From Candidatus Micrarchaeia archaeon (GTDB lineage Archaea > Micrarchaeota > Micrarchaeia > Anstonellales > Bilamarchaeaceae), in assembly GCA_041650355.1 (NCBI GenBank), contig JBAZLI010000057.1, positions 1 through 6,045 of the forward strand: a DNA stretch of 6,045 nt, read 5' to 3'. Shown here piece after piece: positions 1-4,678 of the stretch. The position numbers and the translations under genes were made by a program. Positions within the stretch are counted from its first letter, which is position 1, and each line of letters begins with the position of its first letter. Under the pieces are notes generated by a model. The model saw only the letters and a list, made by a program, of their open reading frames with translations, was not told the origin of the DNA and searched no databases.

Positions 1-666
1 CTGCTTCCCGGCCACCTGCCCTATATCCGCATTCATCACCAGGTAAGTCTCGTCAGGCCTGAGCGCCTCATTTATCCCTCTTAGCTCATCAGCCAATTCC
101 ACGTCGAAAGCGCTTCTTCCCGCAGAATCCACAATTACAATATCTTCCTTCGTTTCCGAGAGAGCCTTTCCGACCACTTTGGCAGCGTCTTTCTCTCCCA
201 AAGCGGTGTAATACCTCACGCCGATTTTCTCGGCAAGCTGCCTGAGCTGCTCCTGCGCGGCCGGCCTCTCCACGTCAGCACCCACAAGCGCGACTGAAAG
301 CCCCCTGGTTTTGTAAAAATACGCCATTTTCGCTGCGGACGTGGTTTTTCCGCTCCCGTAAAGCCCCAAAAGCAGCACCCTATGCCTGTCCATCCTGGGC
401 TGGTAACCCTCGCCCATGAAGTCCACAAGCTCCGAGTAAACGACCTTGAGCACGTGCTCCCTGAGCGTGAGCGCCTCCATCTTCTCTGCGTGCAGCGCCC
501 TGTTCTCTATTTTTTTGGAAAGCTCGAAAACAAGCTTCACATTCACGTCGCTTGAGATGAGTATGCGCTGAAGCTCCTTTATCAGCCCCTTGACTGCCGC
601 TTCGTCCACTACTGGCAGATTCGCAATCTTCGCAAGCGCATCCCGCAGCTTTTTTCCCAAATCCAT
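1..666 (-). CDS. srp54: Signal recognition particle protein SRP54, N-terminal part (cut by the window edge)
   Basis: GTPase subunit of the signal recognition particle. It binds SRP RNA and signal peptides of nascent chains and docks with FtsY at the membrane. The first 222 codons are visible, reading from ATG at 666 with no stop to the edge. Residues 1-90 form the helical N domain, with the family-like stretch SSDVNVKLVFELSKKI at 38-53. The G domain follows: P-loop GLYGSGKTT (101-109), DVERPAA (131-137, family DTYRPAA or DVYRPAA), DSAGR (180-184, family DTAGR) and NADIGQVAGKQ (212-222). The TKxD motif and the Met-rich M domain lie outside. The N-domain sequence and the absence of an acidic extension favour SRP54 over FtsY. 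The start is supported by an AGAGGG Shine-Dalgarno-like sequence at 678-673 and a TATA box further upstream. The gene is divergent from the TPR-like gene. Identification is firm; the somewhat divergent G motifs still keep the key Gly, Lys, Thr, Asp and Arg residues. Confidence 0.95.
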   Translation of the reverse strand, partial: MDLGKKLRDALAKIANLPVVDEAAVKGLIKELQRILISSDVNVKLVFELSKKIENRALHAEKMEALTLREHVLKVVYSELVDFMGEGYQPRMDRHRVLLLGLYGSGKTTSAAKMAYFYKTRGLSVALVGADVERPAAQEQLRQLAEKIGVRYYTALGEKDAAKVVGKALSETKEDIVIVDSAGRSAFDVELADELRGINEALRPDETYLVMNADIGQVAGKQ

Positions 667-683
667 AAACAACCCTCTAATTC

Positions 684-700
684 AGCAATTAAATATTGCT
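684..700. repeat. Perfect 6-bp inverted repeat at the predicted srp54 transcription start
   Basis: AGCAAT (684-689) and ATTGCT (695-700) are exact reverse complements separated by the 5 bases TAAAT. The repeat lies between the srp54 TATA box and the Shine-Dalgarno-like sequence, covering the predicted transcription start. A dyad of this size and spacing is typical of a dimeric helix-turn-helix regulator site, but it could also occur by chance in this A+T-rich spacer. No second copy was seen in the window. Confidence 0.35.
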
Positions 701-707
701 AAAAACC

Positions 708-717
708 AATATAAAAG
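708..717 (-). promoter_or_regulatory. TATA box (box A) of srp54
   Basis: On the minus strand this reads CTTTTATATT, a good archaeal TATA box. Its centre is about 47 bases before the srp54 ATG. With the usual 25-27 base spacing, transcription would start near 687 and leave a leader of about 20 bases that includes the AGAGGG ribosome-binding sequence. The placement is seen directly; the start site is inferred. Confidence 0.6.
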
Positions 718-754
718 CCACGCCCTTAAACTGAACTAACACGTAAAAGCACAT

Positions 755-764
755 CTTTTTATTC
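755..764 (+). promoter_or_regulatory. TATA box (box A) of the TPR-like gene
   Basis: CTTTTTATTC is centred about 28 bases before the ATG at 787. That is the spacing expected for a leaderless archaeal transcript starting at or next to the start codon. No Shine-Dalgarno sequence precedes the ATG, which agrees with leaderless translation. This is the main support for choosing 787 as the start. Confidence 0.5.
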
Positions 765-786
765 ATTTCGAACCGCATACTATAAC

Positions 787-1401
787 ATGAAACTCAGGAT
801 TTGCAACCTAAAAACCGCCGCACAAAGCCCGATTGTAAAAGCCACAAGCGTATTCCTGGCCCATCCGTTGCACGAATCTGCCCGCTTTTGCGGAATTGCA
901 TGGAGATATGCTAAACTGCATAAGAAAGAGAAACGATTCCTGGATGCGGCCGAAGCTTATGACAAAAAAGCGCTCGCAGTGGACAACACTTTAGGCAATC
1001 TCAAGGCTATGAAAACGGCCGGGGTAAACTACATGCTGGCCGCAGACGCCAGGCAAAAGGCGTGGAAGCTACGGCTCAAAATAAACCCCCGCGCGGTTCC
1101 TAGGCAGCGAGACAAATATGGTAGCATTGACGAGCATGGCATCAGCTCTGAGTGGGCGCTTGCGGTTTATTCATTCGCTGAAGCAATAAGGTTGGGCAAA
1201 TCAATCATAGAAAGGCTCGGGTCTGAAGGCAAACCACGCGCGCCCATGCTTGAACACGTGGCCGCTACAAGGGAATTGCTTGCGGATTGTTTTACCAAAT
1301 TAGGTGGGGATGACGGCGTTCAGAATGCCGCCCGCCAGTTAGAGATAGCCAAAGAAATGAGAGCTGAAGCTGACAACGAAAAGAAAATGCAATCGTTCTA
1401 A
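787..1401 (+). CDS. Small TPR-like helical protein of unknown function
   Basis: I do not recognise this 204-residue protein. Residues about 33-66 fit a tetratricopeptide repeat: an aromatic/aliphatic first helix (IAWRYAKLHKK) is followed by FLDAAEAYDKKALAVD, with small residues where the two helices pack. Residues about 72-100 and 157-192 (ATRELLADCFTKLGG, then AARQLEIAKEM) look like further, degenerate helical pairs. No signal peptide, membrane segment or catalytic motif is seen, so a soluble protein-binding role is the most that can be inferred. Codon use differs from neighbouring genes: by hand count lysine is AAA 16 times and AAG 5 times, and TTA, CTA, TGT and TCA occur, whereas flanking genes prefer G/C-ending codons. 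This may mean lateral acquisition or a young, weakly expressed gene. The start is set by the upstream TATA box. The stop interlocks with that of the convergent coiled-coil gene. That the gene is real is likely but less certain than for the others. Confidence 0.7.
   Translation: MKLRICNLKTAAQSPIVKATSVFLAHPLHESARFCGIAWRYAKLHKKEKRFLDAAEAYDKKALAVDNTLGNLKAMKTAGVNYMLAADARQKAWKLRLKINPRAVPRQRDKYGSIDEHGISSEWALAVYSFAEAIRLGKSIIERLGSEGKPRAPMLEHVAATRELLADCFTKLGGDDGVQNAARQLEIAKEMRAEADNEKKMQSF
1379..1387 (-). terminator. Candidate U-run terminator of the coiled-coil gene
   Basis: On the minus strand this reads TTTTCTTTT, about 11-19 bases past the TAG stop of the coiled-coil gene and inside the 3' end of the opposing TPR-like gene. 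Archaeal RNA polymerase terminates at U-rich stretches without needing a hairpin, so it is a plausible stop site. On the other strand it also encodes the Lys-rich tail of the TPR-like protein, so the T-run may only reflect AAA/AAG codons. Confidence 0.3.
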
Positions 1402-1940
1402 TCTTCTTTCTCAAAAACCGCGATTTCCTCAAGCGAGACCATGTGGTCCGTCTTTATTCCCTTGCTCGCCTGCTTCCTCATTTCGCGCATGCTCTCGTAA
1501 TAATCGTTAAGCTCGTCCCTGATTTTCTTCAGTTCAGGCTCTATCGCAGCTATCTCCCTTCCCACCTGCTCCACGTCCCCGTCCACGAGCCTCTTCTTCC
1601 TCCTCGCCTTTTCCACTTCAGAAACCTTCGCCAGCTCAGCTTCGACTTTTTTCACCTGCTTCACTAAATCCTTCTCCAACTTGGGGGTATAAGCCTGGGT
1701 GGAAATCCTGAATTCGAGCTGCCTGAGCTCCTTCCTCAAGGCCCCTATCCTCACATCCTTGGTCTGCTCCAGGAACGGCTCCAAAGCCTTCTGCTCGTAC
1801 TCCTTGTACCGCTTTCTCGCGTTGAGCTTGGAAATCTTCTCCAGCAGCTCAGCCTTCCTCTTCTCGAGCTGCCTTATGTGCTCGTCGGCTTCGCTCTTCT
1901 GGTCCGAAGCGCCTTTCTGGTCTGCAACCTGTTCGCTCAT
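1398..1940 (-). CDS. Coiled-coil protein resembling archaeal COG1340 proteins
   Basis: This 180-residue, highly charged protein is predicted to be almost entirely alpha-helical. Long coiled coils span about 16-58 (many E, K and R with leucines at heptad spacing), 62-113 and 118-160. The central stretch from LEFRISTQAYTPKLEKDLV (75-93) into the following helix resembles the conserved block of archaeal coiled-coil proteins grouped in COG1340. Some members are labelled phosphoserine phosphatase in databases, but no HAD phosphatase motif (DxDxT) is present here, so that label would be wrong. At 180 residues it is shorter than the roughly 300 I expect for COG1340 proteins. No membrane segment is seen. 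The function is unknown; a structural or scaffolding role is inference. The ATG at 1940 is preceded by GTGAT (1948-1944), a Shine-Dalgarno core 3 bases away, which fixes the start. The gene is divergent from trmJ and may share a two-way promoter with it. Confidence 0.85.
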   Translation of the reverse strand: MSEQVADQKGASDQKSEADEHIRQLEKRKAELLEKISKLNARKRYKEYEQKALEPFLEQTKDVRIGALRKELRQLEFRISTQAYTPKLEKDLVKQVKKVEAELAKVSEVEKARRKKRLVDGDVEQVGREIAAIEPELKKIRDELNDYYESMREMRKQASKGIKTDHMVSLEEIAVFEKED

Positions 1941-1990
1941 TCAATCACGTAAACAAAGGAAAACTCGTTAAGGCATTTTTGTATAGGAAT

Positions 1991-2001
1991 GTTTTAAAAA
2001 C
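1991..2001. promoter_or_regulatory. Nearly palindromic TATA box between the coiled-coil gene and trmJ
   Basis: GTTTTAAAAAC differs from its own reverse complement at a single central position. On the plus strand its centre lies about 26 bases before the trmJ ATG (2022), the classic leaderless spacing; no Shine-Dalgarno sequence precedes that ATG. On the minus strand the same box would start transcription near 1970, giving the coiled-coil gene a leader of about 30 bases that contains its GTGAT ribosome-binding sequence. A second minus-strand candidate, CTATACAAAA around 1986-1977, could serve the coiled-coil gene instead. Confidence 0.5.
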
Positions 2002-2021
2002 ATGCAGAACACGCCCTTATA

Positions 2022-2705
2022 ATGGAACTCCGCATCGTGCTTGTAGAGCCCGAGTACGCGTTCAACGTCGGCTCGGTTTGCCGTGCGATGAAGAACTTCG
2101 GGCAGTCCGAGCTTTTCCTCGTGAACCCGAAATGCCAGCTCGGAACAGATGCCTACAAGGGCGCGAAGCATTCCAAGGACGTGCTCGAAAGCGCGAAGAC
2201 GGTCCGGACGCTGAAGGACGCAGTGGCCGGCTGCGGCCTGATAGCTGGAACAACTGGGATAAAACTGCGCAACAAGGGCACCATCCGCAGCGTAATCGGC
2301 CTCAGGGATTTCCTCGGGCGCCTCCACAGGTGCAAGAGCAAAAAAATCGCATTGGTTTTCGGCAGGGAGGGCATAGGCCTGAACGAGCGCGAGCTGAACG
2401 AGTGCGACCTTCTCACCCATATAGAGTGCTCGCCCGCGTATCCGGTGCTGAACCTCTCGCACGCGGTTGCGATAATCCTCTATTCCATTTCCAGGTTCAG
2501 CGGCTCCCAGGCCGAGCTTCCTGCGCGGAAAAGCGAACTCAGGGCGCTCCTGGAAATATTTTCCGGAATCTCATCCAAATACAGGAGGAAGAACAACCTC
2601 GCGCCCGTGGCATTCAGGCGCGTGGTTTCCCGCGCCGCGATAAACGAGCAGGAAGCAAGAGCCCTGCTCAACCTCTTCAGGCTCATCCTTGAAGATGCGG
2701 GCTAA
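2022..2705 (+). CDS. trmJ: TrmJ-like tRNA 2'-O-methyltransferase (SPOUT/SpoU family)
   Basis: Predicted to transfer a methyl group from S-adenosylmethionine to the ribose 2'-OH of nucleotide 32 in the tRNA anticodon loop; the characterised Sulfolobus TrmJ modifies cytidine 32. All three motifs of the knotted SpoU fold are visible. Motif 1 is NVGSVCRAMKNFG (15-27), with the Asn and Arg associated with catalysis. Motif 2 is LVFGREGIGLNERE (111-124). Motif 3 is YPVLNLSHAVAI (140-151), which forms the knot and cofactor pocket. GTTG (76-79) matches the conserved GTTA/GTTG strand. The opening VLVEPEYAFNVGS is typical of TrmJ rather than TrmH or TrmL. The tail from about 165 to 227 is helical, as in the TrmJ dimerisation/tRNA-binding extension, and the 227-residue length fits. 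The start is set by the TATA box 26 bases upstream. Family assignment is firm; the target position is inferred from the subfamily. Confidence 0.9.
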   Translation: MELRIVLVEPEYAFNVGSVCRAMKNFGQSELFLVNPKCQLGTDAYKGAKHSKDVLESAKTVRTLKDAVAGCGLIAGTTGIKLRNKGTIRSVIGLRDFLGRLHRCKSKKIALVFGREGIGLNERELNECDLLTHIECSPAYPVLNLSHAVAIILYSISRFSGSQAELPARKSELRALLEIFSGISSKYRRKNNLAPVAFRRVVSRAAINEQEARALLNLFRLILEDAG

Positions 2706-2729
2706 TCCGCACCCTCCTGCTGCCTATTT

Positions 2730-2746
2730 CGGCTCAGGAGCAGCCG
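2730..2746 (+). repeat. Small hairpin after trmJ
   Basis: CGGCT (2730-2734) pairs perfectly with AGCCG (2742-2746) around a 7-base loop. An alternative pairing is possible, because CTCCTG at 2714-2719 complements CAGGAG at 2735-2740, which lies in the loop. Two mutually exclusive pairings could matter in RNA but are equally likely to be incidental in such G+C-rich sequence. No U-run follows directly. Confidence 0.25.
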
Positions 2747-2750
2747 TGCA

Positions 2751-2775
2751 GGGGCGCAGCTTCACCGAGCGCCCC
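2751..2775. repeat. Perfect 7-bp G+C inverted repeat just upstream of the HEAT-gene TATA box
   Basis: GGGGCGC (2751-2757) and GCGCCCC (2769-2775) are exact complements around an 11-base loop. All seven pairs are G-C. The right arm ends 7 bases before the TATA box of the next gene and about 70 bases past the trmJ stop. It could be an RNA hairpin protecting the trmJ 3' end, or a DNA operator next to the promoter. A weak T-run (TTTT, 2783-2786) follows, within the TATA box itself. Confidence 0.45.
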
Positions 2776-2781
2776 GAATCA

Positions 2782-2791
2782 ATTTTAAATA
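2782..2791 (+). promoter_or_regulatory. TATA box of the HEAT/OB-like gene
   Basis: ATTTTAAATA is centred about 48 bases before the ATG at 2835, so transcription would start near 2812 and leave a leader of about 22 bases. A second, weaker TATAAC at 2801-2806 would place the start next to the coding region. The spacing resembles that of the srp54 promoter. Confidence 0.5.
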
Positions 2792-2834
2792 CCCGCTGGC
2801 TATAACCTATCGCAAAAAACGCGCCGATGATTGC

Positions 2835-4049
2835 ATGGACAAAAAGGAAAAGGAGAAGGAACTCCACAGGCTGGTTTCGCTGACGTTCGACGAGAAGCCC
2901 GAAATCAGGCGGGGGGCGGCATTGCAGCTCGCGGACAGCGGAGAGCCGGCCGCGCTGTTCGCCCTGATAGAGCTTTCCTACGACAAGGACGAAACCGTGA
3001 AGTCCACGGTGCAGGAAATACTTTCCAAGAAGAAGTCCAGCGGGGACAAGAACGCGATTTCCTTCGCGGACCTGTTCGCGCACGCGAACGAGAAGGAGGA
3101 GGCACAGCAGCCCGCGCTTCCTACGCCCGAGGAGGACCTCAGGAAGAAGCAGCTCCTCTCCCCCATAGAGCAGATATTCGAGAAGAAGCTCGGCAAGAAC
3201 AAGGCCGCCATGGTGAAGGACAAGATGATGTCCACGATAGAGAAGATATACCTCAAGGCCGTGGGCTCCAGGAGCAGCCCGAACCCGACCGATGCAGGAA
3301 AACGCGAGAAGGCGATGCAGAAGATGCTCACCTCCTACGCAGACATCCTTTCCATGGGGCTGGACGAAGTGGCGTCTGTAGGCAGGCACGGCCGCGAGGA
3401 GAAGATTGCGGATGTGCAGACCATACAGGAATCAGCTTCGGAGCCGCCCATGGCCGAGGACGCGGTAGAAGTGCTCGAGCAGCTCGGAACCGGCGCGGAC
3501 GCCTCAAAAATCTCCAAAGACCTCGCCTCCATAGTGGACGAGGAAGAGGAAATAAGGAAGGAGATTTCCAGCGGCGCGGAAGGCGACGCCGACAAGTCCA
3601 TATTCCGCAGGGCATATGACGTGATGATGGCTTCCGACGGAGACGAGCAGGTGATGTTCGAACAGAGCCAGAAGCTCATGAAGCGGCTCGGCGAAGAGGT
3701 GGATTTCGCGTTCAAGATGGCCAAGCAGAGGTTCAAGGCCGAGAACATCACCCACCTCACCGAGCTCAGGAACGGGATGCGGAGCGTTAACACCGACCTG
3801 CTCACCGTCAAAAGCGCTGAAGCCGGGGAGTACATGCGCACCAAGACCAAGAAGGACAGCTACACGCGCATCACTGCGAACGATTCAGACGGGAGCGAGG
3901 GCATAATCTACCTGTTCGAGGGCCGCGGAAGCGAGGTGCGCCCGGAAATGAGAATCAAAGTGGTTAAAGGCCAGGTCAAGACATTCGAATTCTCCAAGGA
4001 GACCGCGATAACCGTTGGGAAGAAGGGCAGCGTCTACATAGTCTTATAG
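2835..4049 (+). CDS. Unrecognised protein: N-terminal HEAT-like segment, C-terminal OB-like domain
   Basis: I cannot assign a function to this 404-residue protein. Residues about 10-67 look like one or two HEAT-type helical repeats, with the pattern PEIRRGAALQLADSGEPAA and then DETVKSTVQEIL matching the VR..AA..L..../D..V alternation. A charged linker (about 68-105) leads to helical regions at 107-143, 156-180, 205-245 and 254-325, rich in K, E and M. The last about 63 residues (342-404) are beta-rich: ITANDSDGSEGIIYLFEG, then MRIKVVKGQVKTFEF and ITVGKKGSVYIV. The order (a D-G turn, a hydrophobic strand, G-x-V-K, then a VGKKGSV turn and final strand) resembles the second half of RPA-type OB folds that bind single-stranded DNA or RNA. 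There is no signal peptide or membrane segment. Codon use is strongly AAG/GAG-biased like the neighbours, so the gene is native and expressed. The start gives the full HEAT helix; an out-of-frame ATG sits 8 bases upstream. Its TAG stop is 1 base from the convergent mtq2 stop. Confidence 0.85.
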   Translation: MDKKEKEKELHRLVSLTFDEKPEIRRGAALQLADSGEPAALFALIELSYDKDETVKSTVQEILSKKKSSGDKNAISFADLFAHANEKEEAQQPALPTPEEDLRKKQLLSPIEQIFEKKLGKNKAAMVKDKMMSTIEKIYLKAVGSRSSPNPTDAGKREKAMQKMLTSYADILSMGLDEVASVGRHGREEKIADVQTIQESASEPPMAEDAVEVLEQLGTGADASKISKDLASIVDEEEEIRKEISSGAEGDADKSIFRRAYDVMMASDGDEQVMFEQSQKLMKRLGEEVDFAFKMAKQRFKAENITHLTELRNGMRSVNTDLLTVKSAEAGEYMRTKTKKDSYTRITANDSDGSEGIIYLFEGRGSEVRPEMRIKVVKGQVKTFEFSKETAITVGKKGSVYIVL

Positions 4050-4050
4050 G

Positions 4051-4674
4051 CTAGATTTGCTTCCGCCATTTCCTTCTGCTTCCTCCTGCAGGCGCTCCGG
4101 CCTCGATTACAACTATTTTTTCAAAGAAGAACCTCTCCTCATCCACGACCTTTGCATCGAATCCGGCGTTCCTGAGCTTCCCGAGCGTTTTTTCTATCCC
4201 TGCAAGGCTGCTTTCCACGAGCAGCACTTTCCCGCCGGGTTTCAGGTATTTTGGAAATTCACGGATGAATCGGTCCGTAACCTTCCTCCCATCCTTCCCG
4301 CCGTCGAATGCAGCATTCGCATTTCCTTCCAGCCTTTCGCTTCGGGCAGTGGGAAGGTACGGCGGGTTGAAAACAATCGCGTCGAACTTTCCCTTCACGT
4401 TGGAAAAAAGGTCGCTCACCAGGAATTCCGCGTTCCCGGCTCCATTTTTTTCAGCGTTCGCCCTGGAGTTTTCCACGGCACGCGGGTTTATGTCCACCCC
4501 AACAACGAGGTTTTCAGCGCACGCTTTCGCGCATGCTAGCGCCTGTATTCCGCATCCGCACCCCATGTCGAGTATCCTGCCCCTCAGGAGTTCAGCGTGC
4601 CTTGCGAGAAGGAAGCTGTCCTCCGCAGGCTCGTAAACCTCTTCACCCACATCCAGTTTCAGCCCTGCGATCAT
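4051..4674 (-). CDS. mtq2: HemK2/Mtq2-family protein glutamine methyltransferase
   Basis: S-adenosylmethionine-dependent class I methyltransferase of the archaeal/eukaryotic HemK2 (Mtq2, N6AMT1) type, whose known target is the Gln of the GGQ motif in the class I release factor. Visible motifs are VYEPAEDSFLL (13-23), the N-terminal signature of this subfamily; DMGCGCG (36-42), the cofactor-binding glycine loop; acidic D61 at the end of the next strand; NPPY (103-106), the amide-nitrogen methyltransferase signature; and GGKDGRKVTDRF (125-136), typical of Mtq2. It lacks the N-terminal helical domain of bacterial PrmC, and the 207-residue length fits Mtq2. Family enzymes work with the small zinc protein Trm112, which is not in this window. 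The ATG follows the ATPase stop by 4 bases, and GTGAGGG (4682-4676), overlapping that stop, can act as ribosome-binding site, so translation is probably coupled. The last about 12 residues are basic and beyond the core fold. Substrate is inferred from family. Confidence 0.93.
   Translation of the reverse strand: MIAGLKLDVGEEVYEPAEDSFLLARHAELLRGRILDMGCGCGIQALACAKACAENLVVGVDINPRAVENSRANAEKNGAGNAEFLVSDLFSNVKGKFDAIVFNPPYLPTARSERLEGNANAAFDGGKDGRKVTDRFIREFPKYLKPGGKVLLVESSLAGIEKTLGKLRNAGFDAKVVDEERFFFEKIVVIEAGAPAGGSRRKWRKQI
4116..4121 (+). terminator. Candidate U-run terminator of the HEAT/OB-like gene
   Basis: A run of six T on the plus strand lies about 67-72 bases past the stop of the HEAT/OB-like gene, inside the 3' part of the opposing mtq2 gene (where it encodes the FFFEK segment). 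It is the longest T-run downstream of that stop that I can see nearby. Archaeal termination at U-runs makes it plausible; its protein-coding use on the other strand is an alternative explanation. Confidence 0.3.
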
Positions 4675-4678
4675 GCCC

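Noticed and set aside
1968..2462. A 164-codon minus-strand frame antisense to trmJ.
   Set aside because: No recognisable domain; trmJ on the plus strand has all three SpoU motifs and a promoter, so this is a shadow.
2827..2883. An 18-codon upstream frame (ATG at 2827, TGA at 2881) overlapping the start of the HEAT/OB-like gene out of frame.
   Set aside because: It has no Shine-Dalgarno sequence or recognisable leader-peptide feature, and two nearby ATGs occur easily by chance. Ribosome profiling would be needed to support it.
2724..3619. Long open frames in other phases across the HEAT/OB-like gene (about 262 codons on plus, 221 on minus).
   Set aside because: Both give low-complexity R/G/A- or L/R-rich proteins without domains, as expected from shadow frames of a G+C-rich gene with strong codon bias; frame 2835-4049 has coherent domains and a promoter.
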